From Fasciola hepatica (Eukaryota > Platyhelminthes > Trematoda > Plagiorchiida > Fasciolidae), in contig CANUEZ040000024.1 of assembly GCA_948099385.1 (NCBI GenBank), forward strand, positions 26,075,001 through 26,139,000: a stretch of DNA of 64,000 nt. The letters run 5' to 3'. A program made the position numbers and the translations under genes. This document shows positions 1-13,928 of the stretch, in pieces. The notes below the pieces were generated by a model. That model searched no databases and had not been told where the DNA came from. It saw only the letters and a list, made by a program, of their open reading frames with translations. Position 1 is the stretch's first letter; every line of letters starts with the position of its first letter.

Positions 1-678
1 GTCACACTCCGGTAACGTTTTACCGGATGTCCGACATTGGTGAACCCAGTGCTAATCACAATTTATGGAGTTACATGCATCTAATGCCAACGACAAAGGT
101 GCATCACGAAATGCGGAAGAAGATTTATTTCAGCTTTAATGGGTAAATCCTGTTATAAAATTATCACGCCGTGCATGCGATTACTTCGTCCCAGAAAATG
201 GGGAGCCAACCATTGTGCGAAATAGACCGGTACATTGAGCGTTGGTTCACAAACACAAAAGATCGTAGAGAACTCAGAAGACACAGCAGGTACACTACGC
301 ACACGAAGTACGTCTTTATCACCTGTTTTATACAAGCACACACTTCCTTCTCATTACTGCTTCCATTTCTGACTGACATACAGCATGTGAACCAGTGTAT
401 GTATGAATTTATACATCTTGGATTTTTACTGCTTCACAGCCAAAACATTCTTGAAAAAATGAAGGTTGGTACGACCGATACCGATCTCATTTTCTCCAGA
501 TGTCGCCACATTGTTCTTCAGTCTGAGGTGACTGATAGCACCGTTTTATACCGCTCCGAATCGACCAGCAACTGGTTACACAATATAATTATTTTGCTCT
601 TCTCCTTCAGGGTTAATAGGAAGAGTTGTGAGAAATGACATGAATACGGACATGTAAACTGTAAACATTGAACCAAAC

Positions 679-1293
679 GTGTACATTGAGGTTCGTGTGA
701 ATAAAGCGGGCATCATTTCTGACGGCTTCTTCAATCTTTGTTATCAAAAGGAACGTAAGCGTGAACCCGTTGCAAACTCGGCCCCAGCCCAGCCCGGGCC
801 TGCCTCCAACCCGTTCGCCCGCTCCGAGCCTGACCCAAAACCGTCCGAAGTCCGGCAGGGGCCCAGCCGGGTTTGCCACTTGGGTTTCCATCCCAATTTA
901 CTGATATTTCACAAAAACATTTCCGTTGACGTCTCGATGCAATTCAATGAGGTGACCACCTGGAACACGGATGCTAAGGCTGTTTGGTCAAACTTAGATC
1001 TAACTAAAGCCATCCGACTGACTGGAGTCTACCAATCAACGCAGATAAGTGGGCATGCAATATCTGGTAAGGCCCCGGACCAACTTTTCTGGGTTGAGCC
1101 TACCGCGCGAATCCGTGGGGTGAATCAGTATAATATCCTCGTGTTCTGGCCGCTTGACGAGCCCACCTTGTTTTACCACCAAGGAAACGTCAGTAAATTA
1201 ACCTTCCGGGTGGTATTCCTGGATAGGAGAAGTTTCTCGGAATCTCTGAAGACATCATTCTCATATGTGGAACATTCACTTGCCTATCAATAG
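679..1293 (+). other. Unassigned 204-codon open frame, probably not a gene
   Basis: This is the longest uninterrupted frame in the window. It opens at GTG; the first in-frame ATG is near 936, leaving about 119 codons. The first third crosses the GC-rich tract at 775-890 and is rich in Pro, Ala and Ser, which suggests composition rather than selection keeps it open. The later part has ordinary mixed composition but no motif I recognise. No neighbouring exon or promoter-like context supports it. It may be a chance frame or the remnant of an unknown repeat. Confidence 0.12.
775..890. other. Short GC-rich tract
   Basis: A roughly 115-bp tract made of repeated CCC/GGG-containing words (such as CCCAGCCCGGGCC and CCGGGTTTGCC), sharply richer in G+C than its AT-rich surroundings. 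No gene or terminal structure goes with it. It may be a fragment of a GC-rich repeat or a small CpG-rich island. Confidence 0.4.
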
Positions 1294-4200
1294 AATACGG
1301 CAGCCAGGTTTCGCACAACGGGCTCATCCGAGATCAGACATGTTAGAGTGATACCAAAGTCAAAAGATCTGCTAATAGTCTGTTCCTTGTCATAAATGTT
1401 TCGCGACTATCCATCCTGAACCTCTGTCTCCTGGGAACGCGCAGTGTCAGAGGTTATTCGATCTTCACACATAACCTTCCCCATCGAAATTAGTTGACCG
1501 ATTCTCATCAGGCCCAAACCTAGGGAACCTAAGGGAACACAGCAAGAAAGTGTTCACGCCCAGTCTTCAGTCCTCCACCAATTGGGTTTCCCCGTTAATG
1601 CGATTTCATTGTGGACCACTACCATTATTAGCAGGATATTTCTAGAATGAGGTCTCCAAATTAGAACTGGTCAATTACTGAAGAAAAATGCCTGGTTTAC
1701 CCTAACCCTAAAGGTACTGCCTCGGGAAATTATTTAGAGATCATTCCTCCTTACCTAGTTTTATGTTCGTCATCTTACCCGTCGAGCTGTTCTGTTGTAT
1801 TTTTTTATCCCAAATAATCGCTTTCTTTTCTCCAAGTACATATTCGTTCGCGCACAGAGAATTTAAAAACGAGCTTCTATTTCTTGCAGCCATCGGTATG
1901 CTTTTTCTCCTTGCGTATACTTGTTACTCGATAACTTCTACGCACACCACAGGTCTCATTTCACCAAAGATGCGCCTTCTTCCTCGTGCCGCTAGTGCAC
2001 ATTCCCGAAGCCCTCAAATAATTTTCTGGTACGGGGCCGAAGCTTAAATTTACTCACATCTCACATTGATCCTGCACTTTAGGTGTTACCGGTGAGCCAA
2101 GACATAATTTTTCGGACAAACGAGGTGAGTCATTTTTGCGGCACGTCATTTAGTGCAATTCTCAAACGATAGTGTTATTGATAATGATAATGGTTTGTTT
2201 CGGACGGCGCCGAGGCATGCCGTAACGCAAGATCAAACGGTACAATTGGACAAAAAGTCCGAATTCCAAGAGGATGACTCAGGTGTGCGCACTCGATATT
2301 GTACAGGAGAAAGTATTTAAGCCACTCTTTAAGGCGGCTCCCGGCAAATTTGAACTCAAGGTCGGGTGGCCAACCCGGTCAAGTCAGGGTGGAGCTGGTC
2401 GGAGGTAGTAGACTCTTACTCAAATATTACAAAAAGAGGGACTGTGCAACGAGAGAATCAAACAAAATTGACGAAACTTTGTTCACCTTGAGGAAAAAGA
2501 AGTTTCCAAGGAGACATGGACCAGCTATAGCGCTCCGCGGAGTATGGCACGGCTTTGGATTTGAAATCAGACGATAAAGGAATGAATTTTCAGACAAAAA
2601 ACAAGCAGAATCTTTCAAAGGTTACCCTTGTAACGTTCGGCGACCAAATATCGGCTGAGTCAGCTAAATACCTAGTGAAGGACTCATTTGTAGAGGGAGA
2701 TTGCTTAGGTGGTGGTGGAATAAGTGGCCGGACGTAAACATGTAATCGTTGCGCACATTGTTTACTTTCAGAGAGGTGGAATGTAATGCACCAAAATGGA
2801 AATGGGAACCGGGCGACAAATCAATTTGTGATGCTTAGCCATGATAGTGGCAGGTACGCGCGCCAAGCACTACCGTAACAACGTGTGCTGTTCTGCACCA
2901 TAGAACCTAAAAATGGATTCCTTATCAGGCTTACCCTACCCTTTTTAATTATTACTGTTACTGTCAATATTTAAGGCATCCGCGCGCCTGTATTTTTGTC
3001 CAGTTGCTCCTTTTCACCTGCCCGGCAAACTACTTAAAACGACGGTACTTCCGAAGATCCCCGAGTAATTATTTTCAGGTCTCAAAGTCGCAAAGCACCC
3101 CTACAAGTTCAAGGCGTTTGGTTCCATGCGGCCGGCTACCATCCACAGCTAGTGCAAGTCTCCAGATGCCTTACGCATCGCTTTTTGACGCGAAGGGTTT
3201 GGCTTGAAGTCAGACCTCACTGCCGGCCTAGGTCCCATTTCTCCGTGATTCAATTTGGCGCCACCATAATTTCTGGGAGACTTGAATTGCGGGCGGCCCG
3301 TGATTCTTGTGTGAACGTTGACGTTTACCCGCATTATGGGGGTGGTTTCAACTCACTCACCACTAGTAGACCTATTTAAATCACACTGAATAGCAGCATG
3401 ATTATGAACACGATTTTGCTACAAAGGGCTGGGACTTTGATGGCTTTCGCAGGCGCCTTTTTGCTGATCATTATTAGGCTGCTTAGCCCTAAATGCGTTC
3501 GAAAGTTTCCACCGTAGCCAAATTTTGTGAAATTCTGTTATGCTGTAATAAACATGTTTTGTACAATTCCTGAGTGCTCTTTTTAGGCCGAGTACCTCAG
3601 GGGCCTTCACACTGATCGCACCATCTTCCATTCTATTTTCGCAAGTTGGATAAACGAGGTCAACTTTTGCGCCGCCCGAGTAGTCAGTTTCCTGAGCAGC
3701 TGTATCCCGGAGACGCTGTGTTTCTGGTTACCAAGATACCCCTCACGTGCTGGGGATACTTTGAGGAGCCAATGAAATGGTGAACTGCACTGGAAGTAAC
3801 ATTACAGACATGTCCTCCCAGTTGGCGCCAACTGATATCGTTATCAATTTGAAATCAGTGAACCTACTTCTTCGAGCCCACAGCACTCCCTGTTCTTCAC
3901 AACCTAAGAGCGGCTAGTTAGTTCCCTGACTCGGTTGGGCTTTAAGTCGTGAGGCGGTTGTGAAGTGCAAAACATTCGGTTGCTTTGAACATGTTTCATT
4001 GTTGGAAAATCAACAGCTGAATGTACCAATCTTCAAGCTTTATTTACTGCTTACTACCAAAGTCACTGTGTTAGAGTAGATGGAACGTACGCTAAGAATT
4101 CATCACTAAACAACTCATAGCGGATAGGGGCCCATCAGTCCAAATGGATCGGTATCACAGTTGACAGAACCCCCCGACACAAATAGATTATTCAAATTAA

Positions 4201-7200
4201 AAAACAGTTCAGTAGAGCAATTCACAATGCACATTTTCATCTAGTAATTTCATTGAGGGTTCTTTGGATCTCCTCTGCTTCTGCTTTTGTCAAGCTAATA
4301 GGTTTAGTTGCGTTCGATAAATCCCTTCTAACTTCCAGAGTATTCCCTGCACCCAAGCGGCAACACGTATCAAAGACACTTACGGACGCCCCTCAGGAGC
4401 CCGGGTACAGTGTCTCACCGGTCTCAAAAGGTAGCTGCTTGTGACTGCAAACACCCAGAGCAATTCCTTCTGCAGCCTCTACAGCTGTCTTAACAGGCTC
4501 CCAATTAAGACATGACTACAGCAAACCAAATGCTGATCACTTAGCTTTAAACAACCCAAAACTGACGGTCATCAAAATCTCAGTTGTCCGCGCTGGGTCT
4601 TTTCGCGAACAAAGTGACTGGGGTGTGTTGGTAATGAAAACTGTAACTGTTTTTCAATTCAGGCGAACTTCCTTACCGGGAAGCTGCCCAATCAGGGATC
4701 TTTTTGTGTCTCTCAGCTTATAAACCTGCAAGGAGGGCCAAAAACCACGGGTCAACAAGGATAAGACCTTACACTTGATAGTTAAAGTTAGTATGACCAG
4801 CAAGCCGCCGATACAGAATTCTCGACAGAGGAAGACTTTCCTCCGGCTCAGGACCGTTAAATTCCCGCTTTTTCCATATTTAATATCCTCCCCCACTCAG
4901 CTGCTTGTCCGCTCTACTTATACTTCTTTCTATCGTCGGATACCGGTTACCCAACAAAAGGGCTTGTTTTTACCAATGTATTCTTGACGGAACATGGCCC
5001 CATACCTTAGCTGTGCTCCACCTTATTCTTCCCAACCCCTTCCCAGTGAACTCTTGAAAGACCCCTATATAAAGTTCCACGTACAGACCCGTATTTGTCC
5101 TCGAAATTCGCAACCCATGACTCAAGACTGCCTGCCCCCGCACAGATCATTTTTTGCTGAAAAAATGCTGAGGGCGGTCAGGTGTGAATGCTATTAACAA
5201 TAAAGATGTCACGAGAGCCCGATCGTTCACGTCGTTGTGTTTTACACCCTAATTTGAACACGTTGCAAACACAACATCAGTGGCGCTGACACATATTCAT
5301 GGTTGTATTTAATGACTGGATGTTGGCCCACAGTCCCCCCTCTGACAGCCGACATTGCGATATTTGTTTAAAAATGCCCAGTAAAGGCATAATACGTCAG
5401 TATGGAGTAGGCTACCTAGCTTATGTAAAAAAGGCAGAACAGTGTTCTCGGAATAACTCTCCAGCTGGTATGGCTGATCTAACGTAGTCGGGTGTTAACA
5501 TCAAAACTTTGAAAAATGGTACTAATTCGTTCATAGCTTCCCCAAAGACCTGATTCTTAGAACTCTCAGCAAAGGGGGAATGATAATCAACTTTGTCAGT
5601 GATCCGCAAGCAGTGAACAGAAAATAAACCGAACATCATTCTCAAGGCCAGCCCACTTGATACTATTTATGAATACAGCCCGCCTTAGAATAGGAATGCA
5701 CCAAGTCACGCCGCCAACGAAAAGCGATAAAACTGTCGGCTTGGTCTTTTTATTAGAATTAACCCTAGTTCGGGAGAACCCATTGGAACGTTGCTGAGCA
5801 AAAGTTAGCTTTTGGTCTACTGTGACCAAAATAAAACAACAGCCAGCAGTATCATTATCCTTTTCATAAGGCAAGCTGGAAAATATCAATCCTGAATCGC
5901 AGTCAAAATTTGGACGTTACTTTATATACAGAGCTTCAACTGGCAATGGACTAAGTTTACTCCATTTTTAAGCCCTCCTACAATATAACCACCTCTGGTT
6001 AATGCACTTCACTGGGCTACAGAAGTAATGAGCTCACTCTTTTTTACATCCAAAAAGGTGGGTTCCACCATGTTCGTCCAAAATCACACGATGCCCCAAT
6101 TTTCATACAGTCAAATTGCATAAGTTAAACGATAAGTCTCTACCATGTCGGATGAACAATACAGCAGAAACAGGATGCCCCTCGTTATTACGAGAAAGTC
6201 AACTTCCTGGTAAAATTGATGAAGTCGAGGAATCTTACTTTCATGTCCTAAATTCACTCTCGCACCTCCAATAACACGCGCCCAAAATAAACCACAAGAC
6301 ATCTCAGCAGTACACAAAACATTTTTGCTTCTCTCTTAGCTGGCTGCACCCTCATTGAAAATGATTGTTTATCCTCAAATATCAGGCGTTCTAACCATCC
6401 TTGATCAGATTTATTACAATCTGCTATCTTTATTTGCGAGGATCAGACAACCAATTAGCTTTTACCACACCTAATAAATTATTCTGCGAGTTCATTTGGA
6501 TCGCTAAACGGGGGACATTCTATGGTTATTGTTCCAGGTCCCAAAAAAGGAACGAGGAGAGAACCCGAAAAATGCTGAACCGTGAACGATACTTTTTTAA
6601 TACGCAGAATTACAGAAAGGTAAATAACAGGCAAATTAACTGACCACCTCTGGAGTGATAACCTTATAAGCAAATGTCAGCGTAGTTTCCCGGAAGATGG
6701 TTCGCTTTTGACTTGTCTGATGAACTTTTTGAACCCCTTTACGGTACCTGCTGACAGTGGCAAAGCAGCAGTCGCATTGTCCCTGCACATAACTACAGCC
6801 TCCGACCGAGTGTCTCTAACAAGTGTGCTACGAAGGCTTAGGACCTTTGGCATTCTTGGCCCAACATAAGCCTGGAGATAACCTCAACTGTCCCCATGCA
6901 GTCAAGTAGTAAATGCCAATAGCAATATTTCAGCACCCAGACCTGCAACGAGCTGATGGTTCGTGGTGGCATAGTGGGCTCGCCGTTGCTTCTCAGGCTT
7001 GCACGTGACATGACTCCCGAGGTTTACCAGGGGTCGTTTATTCTTTAAACTGATAATCGAAATCTGTTATGCACCTCTGGTTATTATTCACCGGACAATA
7101 CTGCGACATACGTATATAAGAGCTTGCGGCTGATCACTTTTCAGTGTAACGATAGGTTTATGAACTTCCCGGATGATAAGTGCTCTATTCGCACGTACAA

Positions 7201-10200
7201 GTGTCGCGCCCCTCCCAGAAAGTTCAGTAGAGATGTTCACCTGATTCCAAACCAATCATCAGTACTTGACCTGGACATGCTCTACCGTTCGTTCCAATTC
7301 CTGAAGCAAACAGGCATTCGAATTGTTGGGTTTCGAAGGCTGCCGGGACTGGTTACAGAATGGTCCGTTTGCAAAAAGCAAGCTTGGTGCCTATGTAACA
7401 CACGGTAGGAGGCTGTCAGATTGGAACGCAACAATTACCTTCAACTTGCATTGGTGAAGCAGGGTTGTCAGCAAAAATAGTTAGCGCACGTTTGGCAAAC
7501 AATGGTTCTCCGTTCCTCTATCCTTGACTCAGAAACTTTTCAGCCTGATTAACCTCCAGCTCTTGTTGCTTCGACGACACTAACCAACACTTTGCTCTTC
7601 CATTCAGTAATGAACGGTAGGTCCCGTCAAGATTTTCCGGACTTACGAGGTCCACTAGCCTACTGGTGTCTCTTGCGATACGACAGTCACAGAATTGTGG
7701 TATCGTTCCTAACAATCATCAACAGCATGAATTATTCATCGGTAAATGCTCGTAAATGTGTACCGAGCTTTCATCTCATGCCTGCACAGCAGGCCACTTA
7801 ACGTGAATAAAGGGAGGAATAAACAGACTCCTTGAAGTTTCGATTCTTGTATCCATCAGAGATCCTTACAAGTCCAAGAATCAAGTGTACGAAGTACGCC
7901 TGGGCATCTGGCTCTCACTTCAGAGGTGCAGAAATCAGAAGAGGCTCATTCTGTCACGTTATTTGACATAATCCATCGCTAAAGCTGCCCCAAACTGTAG
8001 CTTCTTCACTCGGTTGTCCTTTTTAGGACGAACATGGTACACGATTAACAACCATCAAACAAAGTCCAGACCACGTCCACGCGGACCGCCTGCTGTTGAA
8101 CAGAACGTATTTCCTACTGGTCTACCAATGAGGCTGGACCTGTGGCCCAACCACACAGCCTTTAACCTGCTACCTTACTATATTAAGAACCACAGCGGAC
8201 AACGCCTAATAGCTCACGGTCTGAGGCAATCAATTATCAAAAGGTGAGACTATAACACAAAGGCTTCCGCGTCAGGATTACCTGTCAGCCCTTGGGAACG
8301 GTAAAACAAACAACCTTCCCAACCTTCCAGTCACCACCCTGATGCTCGTTAACTTGCGTTTATCAGCAGCCATTATCTTCAATTTTCTCTGAGTTATGGA
8401 AATTCTACTATTCAGATTGGTGATGGAACATTCTATTACGTACACATCCGAAAACCAACATCTTGGAAACCAATATTTGGTCGTAAATATCTAGAAGCTA
8501 GTCCTAGCCCTGAGTCGGGAATTACTAACTTGGCCGCCAAAGGGTGAGGAACTTCAGTTTCATACTATTGAATGAAGATGGAATAGTAGATGAATGTTGT
8601 TCCATCAAGATATACTTATTGACGCGACCATCCAAAATCTCGGATGTTATTCTCATGCAACTTACCCTTACATTCAGAAGGCAAATACGGCTGCCACACC
8701 CCAACCTGAATGGTGGTAGGGCGGAGGCCAACTTTGGTTCAAACAGTCATTCCTGTTACGGTCATCATTGATGGAGCATTGGAAGGCGGCAATCTCCGAC
8801 TAGCCCCTAAAGCAGGGTGCTAGTTTACAGTAGAGATTCTGCAGAATAACCTTCTATACATTTTTTGTGTCTTTGCAAAAATGCGTTTGAAAATAGCCGT
8901 CATAAAGCGATTGCTAAAACTCTATAAAACACCTGTGCTCAGTGCAGAATCCTAAATAACCGAAAACTCCTAATCAATGACACCTATGTATTCTCTTTAC
9001 GTATTTCGGACTACTTTCTTCTCACTTTAACCATGCTGATACTGCTTTGTGATTGTCTTCCGTTCTACCATCGAAGTATTTAGTTTTTTTCTTCTTGGTC
9101 GCGCTTTCTTGGTAGGAGAGCTTAGTTGGTTTTCAATGTGGCGATGAGTCGCAACCATCCAAGGCAGCTTTCTTTATTGACGTTCGTTTGCGCCCTCTAG
9201 CCCTCGTCGGTGGACCGCAGACTTCTAGCTTGTTTGCGTAGATACTTTTTTTTGGTCCTGAATAGGCATGGAGGATATATTTCATTTGGTTTGACTATAG
9301 GACAAGTGCTTTCTATCTATTCTCTTCGGTTATCTGTTCTCTTTTTACAGTTTTGTCCTGATTTCCACCACCCTTTTGCTGGATAAGGAATAAAACTCAC
9401 TGTTGACGGCACGATTTTTATGTTCTCAAACTCAAGCTCACAAATGGTACCGCAGAATTTGCGGAGCGGTCTTGTTTTGGTTTGGGCTCCGCATTGACTT
9501 CGGCTACAAGTTGTCTTGCGTTTCAGAAGAGCTATCCAGATGGCGTGCGTTTATTTGTTCCGTAGATTTAGCAATCAACCTTTAAACAGGCCCCAACCTG
9601 ACCAAGACTAGTGCCTTATGGTCGATACACATTGCTATTCGGGAAGCAAGACTCTGGCTAAAATGCATCCTCCAGTACGACAAGGCTCCTACAAAATGGG
9701 ACGCCTGGCTCCAAAGTTCTTATCTGCCATGTTATCTTCTCCACTCACCCTCAAATGAATAATAACAGAGCAAGACTATTTTTCGTGGCTGATTGTTTAA
9801 GATAAGGGTATCAGGATGATGAATCGAGTAGGTAACATTGCATTGAGCCTGCGGGGCTCAGATAGCCGCCGTGTGGTACGCGAAAACAAAAATCTAAATC
9901 TCCGTCGCAGGCTGAGGAAATTGCATTTATCGAAAATTATACGCAAAAGTATAAATACTAGAACGATTTTTTGCACTTAGCTTAGTAAGCCAAGGGTCCG
10001 CTATCTGTTTAAGCTGTTAAACTGGTTTTTTCTTATGTAAGAAGCATATGTGCCTTCACACTTTAATTTTGGCTGCGATGAGTCAGAGGTTGGTAGGGGC
10101 TTCAAAAAGACTTTCTGTGTTCACGATAACCGCACACACCCCTTCTAAGGTGTTCCTCTGTAAGGGGATTGTCAAGCATTCCACGAATACGCGATGACGC

Positions 10201-11349
10201 AGATCTTGGATGCATATTACGCCCAACTCTGACGGAGAAAACCACAGGTTATCCGTGAAATATTATATGCCTGTTCCCTTAGAAGCACAAATGGGTCTAA
10301 ACAGAGTTTTATCGATTGCGAGTTACCCTTGCCACTTTATTACACTCAAGGCTTCTTTGTAATCGCTTTTTGACTCCGAAACATCGAGTGCCCTCGGCAG
10401 GTAGCAAATGTTTTTTCTGGATACCATAATTTCCCTCCACTGACAGTAGAACACCCACATCCGGACACACCGCTCTTTGCGATAAGCGTGCGCATCCATT
10501 TGCTTTTTACAAATATTTTGCCATATAATATGTGTAGCTTCCTCGTCCGCATCCACTGTACTATTCAGCATTCACACAATAGTCAGCACGATCTGCGAAG
10601 ATAGTAAGAAAACTCGGAGAGAATGAGCTTGATGATAGTATAAAGAAACATTGACACTGGCATCGATGCATATGTGCATAGCGTTCACGTCTGAGCTCAT
10701 TGCAACCTTCTAACAGTGACTTGAATTTGAACCAAAAGCAAAAATCGTTACTGGACACAACTAAACAAAAGTGTTTTATTAATTTTATTTTCATTGTCAC
10801 CGATTCTTTTGCTTAAGCTTCCGAAAAGCTCATACCAAGATACCAAGTATACGCTAATCGTGCTGTTCCGCATGCACCTCGGATACGTTTAAAAACATAC
10901 TCCTAAGATTATCATTACCACCTGATTTTTGCATCAGCCAGAAGCCGTCTGCCAACGAGAAACATGGGTTTGTCAATCTCCCTGAAAGTGTTCGACGGAA
11001 AGCACGATCGTCAATGGTCATACAGCTGATCCATGTAGGACACTGCTATCCGATACAACCTTTCCTACATGTGGATGTGGATTCTCACGCGGAAACCCTT
11101 TCCTTTAGTCTTTACGAATTATATATTTCTGCTTTGACTACATCCGTCTGTGATTGCCAGAGTCGAAAGATTTCTGAGAGTTTGCAAAAAGGTCTTTCAT
11201 TGCACCCTCTGGCTACCTAACTAAATGTTGTTTCTAGATGTCTCATAGACCCTTTTTAGAGGCTTGTTCTACCTCCTAACAGACTTATTCACTGGTGCGA
11301 AAAATTTGAAAGATGCCGGCCCACGTCCCCGATGGCTGCTTTTTACTTA

Positions 11350-11449
11350 CTAGCTCGACTGGCATGGGCAACTAGGCCTTGAGACTGAAACACCATTGAC
11401 AGGGTTCATCACCCATTCCGTCAACCGGCACCACCAATCGGCTGCCCTG
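11350..11449. repeat. Short dispersed repeat, copy 1 (second copy near 26.7 kb)
   Basis: The part at 11405-11449 matches 26712-26761 in the same orientation, most clearly over a word like CAACCGGCACCACCAATCG (CAATAACCGGCACCAACAATCG in the other copy). Weaker similarity, including CTCGACT, extends upstream in both. Copy 1 lies just beyond the 3' end of LINE A, so it could belong to that element's 3' untranslated region, but copy 2 has no LINE next to it. The match is imperfect and was read by eye. Confidence 0.45.
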
Positions 11450-11849
11450 TAACTCGAGTTTCTGTTTGTAACTTCTCTTCAGAGACACCAAACTCGTAAA
11501 ATGCATTTACAAACCCGGAGCTAGGCGCGCTTTGTGTATAAGTAAGCATCTGTAGTTAGCTTTGGTGTCAGCAGAAAGTCTCCCGACAGGAATCCACAAA
11601 ATTCCGGAAGGAAGTCACCAAATGTTTCAGTTCATCTCGGTATGCACAGGACGGGTACTAGACGCTACCAGTCCACCTTTCAGAATTCTTTCGATGGTAC
11701 GCACACCTGTTACGTCATCGCCACTGCAAATTGCATTCCGTCGAATCCCGGCCAAAAATGTGAGAAAAGTAAAACCTCACCGCAGGTCAACTGCGAGGGT
11801 CATTATGCATCCTGAGCATTCACCGTGAGGTCAGTGAAAACAAACCTCA

Positions 11850-12574
11850 GGCAGACCGCAGTGCAACTCGTGATCCATCTATTGGACAAACTCCAAGCTC
11901 ACTGCAGGGAGAAATCTCGTACGACTTACGATCTGGGGCACCTTTGAAGGGCCGGACTGTCCGCGGGTGTATCAATCCGACAGGCAGACGGTTCCAACTG
12001 TTCGCTGCCCTGTTGCTAAAGAAGCTCCATCTGGTCATGAACCTGGCTGGAACTTTCGTCATCTTTTCTTGTCCCGTTTTTCCGGAATTTAAGGCCATTT
12101 GGAATAGAACATCAGATCTAAAGCCAGAAAAACTCTTCACTTCTTTGAACATTCCTATAAGATCCCCTTGACTCCCCTTTTTTCCTTTTTCTGTTTAAAC
12201 GTCCTACCCCTCTGTCCTTCAAACATTCTCGTCGCCAAAAGCTGAACTTATTCTAGGCTTATAAAGTCCTTTTTGTAGAACAGTGCCAAAGCCTACTTAC
12301 TACCTTCTAAGTGAGGTCACACTATGGTCTTGTAAGTGGTTAGGAATAGCCCCGGCTGCCGGCATGACAGTGCCGATCGCAGTCCCAAGGGATCACTACG
12401 AGCTTTTTGAGTAACAGCGTTGCACTGGTTTAACCATTTGAAATCACTGTACATGAAGGCCCCGAGGTCAGCAACTCTGCTGACTGCCTTTGCGGTGAGC
12501 AGCCCCTGGTCATGACAGTTAGGCTGTCTGTTGACCCTGACAACAAATGGCCTCTTCCAGCTTCTCCAAGTCAA
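11850..12574 (-). pseudogene. LINE A RT C-terminal region (thumb and connection)
   Basis: Two minus-strand frames carry the end of the ORF2 protein. At 12317-12574 a segment reads ADLGAFMYSDFKWLNQCNAV, matching the family's 'KDLGV-x-S-DLKW' signature. At 11847-12152 follow GDLIGMFKEVKSFSG (partly just upstream of the frame) and FFSNRAANSWNRLP, the near-universal ending 'FFSNRV-x-N-x-WN-x-LP' of CR1 and Jockey-like elements. This fixes both the orientation and the 3' end of the coding region. The stretch between the two frames has stops and a frameshift. Confidence 0.85.
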
Positions 12575-12599
12575 ACTTGGAGACCCAGTCTAGAACGGT

Positions 12600-13410
12600 T
12601 CCTATATCCCTGCCTAACTGACCCCACCCCTAAATCCAACAAACTTCTCGTCATTCACAAAAATGAAAGTAGGCCATTGAAGGATGGATGCTAGGTGGCT
12701 AATAAACAACAAGAGTAGCACGGGCCTAGGAACGAACCCCGAGGCACACCACCGGTGATATTAACCAAACAAGGACACCTGTCCCTACTTTGAAGTGAAG
12801 CATTCTGCAGGCGGAGTCAACCAGCCACTTGTATATTGGCCAGCCTGAACCAAAAATTTCGGACTCGCACATAAAAAGAAGAGAGAAAACACAGTCAAAA
12901 GCCTTGCTAAAGTCAACGTAACACTTCAACCTGTTTATCCTCATCCAGTCGCCGAGTCACTTCATCTAGTGGCACCATAGATTGGTCATGCAAGAACTAA
13001 TTTCTAAGAATCCACTCTAGGCCGGGCTGAACTTGAAGTGCTGCAGTAAGTGCCGACAGATACGAACACGATTGATCTTCCCAAGAACCTTACGCAGGAA
13101 GCCAATTAGGCTCACTGGCCTGTAGGTGACCATAGCCAACTTGAGTCCGCTCTCATGTATCGACACGACGACCACTACTTCCCGGTCCTTAGGTGGTTTG
13201 CTGTAGTCCTACTTGAACCTGTACAGTTCGCATGCCCACAGAGCTATCACATCTGCCAAAGGCTTGATGACTGCTGGCGGGAGCCATCTGGACCCGCTGA
13301 ATTATGGCCACTTAATTCCTGTGGATACTAGGGCAAGATTCCCTCTGGGATATTTGGCTCTCTTCACTGCCGAGGAGGATGCATCAGGGCCAAATTGACT
13401 CGTACCTCAC
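12600..13410 (-). pseudogene. LINE A reverse transcriptase core
   Basis: This domain would copy the element's RNA at the nicked target. Readable landmarks in the right order are KPPKDREVVVVVSIHESG just upstream of TYRPVSLIGFLRKVLGKI (13074-13127), the motif-A segment CYVDFSKAFDCV (12888-12923, keeping the Asp) and the motif-B segment GVPRGSFLGP (12721-12750, family form GVPQGSVLGP). A segment IFVND follows, but the [FY]ADD catalytic box after it cannot be read with confidence. Several stops and at least three frame changes separate these pieces. The gene is dead but clearly a CR1-type RT. Confidence 0.85.
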
Positions 13411-13419
13411 TATCATTAC

Positions 13420-13640
13420 TACGTAAACTACCAAAGCGTTTCCTTGGGCTTTTGCGCTTCCTTGGTCATCAGTGGCAACAAAACGGTCCCTAGCGGGCAA
13501 TCGACCTATGGCATCCGTTGATGACCTTTTCTACTGCACACAGCCATAAAATTTAGTTGGAGCTGTCTTGGGCTTTTAGCTAATCTGAGCTCAAACTCTT
13601 GCTTGAAGGCACATACAATGCTCACATTTTCGTTTCTAGG
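13420..13640 (-). pseudogene. LINE A linker between endonuclease and RT
   Basis: The minus strand here reads like the segment between endonuclease and RT of CR1 elements, which usually has a form such as 'K-x-F-Y-x-Y-V-R-S-K'. Words such as FMAVCSRKGHQR and MTKEAQKPKETLW can be read, in one frame with a stop. Its position between the two catalytic domains supports the call. It has no catalytic role; in the family it bridges the domains. Confidence 0.6.
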
Positions 13641-13928
13641 GTTTCAACAACGTGTCCAGGCTAGCCGATTGCCCGAAGCTCTGCAAATGTTTCACCCACG
13701 GTTTCCACTTTTGATTGCGTTGGCTAGTGCAGCCTTCCACCACGTAGGTTCCCCCTCCTCACTTCTTTATTTCAGTGTTGCATACTCCTTTTGGAGGGCT
13801 ATTAGGAGTCATTTTATGGCGTGCCAGTGCACGTCGACAGTAGCCCCCTCTGCCGTGCCACGAGTCAGCCCCATCGCCCTATTTTGAAGTTTATCAACGT
13901 CAACGCTACCGAACTTCTCAAACGGCCG

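Larger units (their letters stand above)
1..11349. other. Unassigned sequence with no recognisable gene
   Basis: No open frame in this stretch resembles a protein family I know, and stops are frequent in all frames. The longest frames are at 171-638 (155 codons) and 679-1293 (204 codons); both open at GTG, so from an ATG they would be shorter. Other frames of 60-95 codons (for example 1763-2047, 7124-7408 and 8014-8247) show no domain, signal peptide or splice context that I can support. One GC-rich tract lies at about 775-890. No tRNA, rRNA or terminal repeat was seen. It could hold old, highly diverged repeats or introns of a gene whose exons lie elsewhere. Confidence 0.5.

Noticed and set aside
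1695..1715. Telomere-like CCCTAACCCTAA word
   Set aside because: Only two units, with no array; this is expected by chance in 64 kb.
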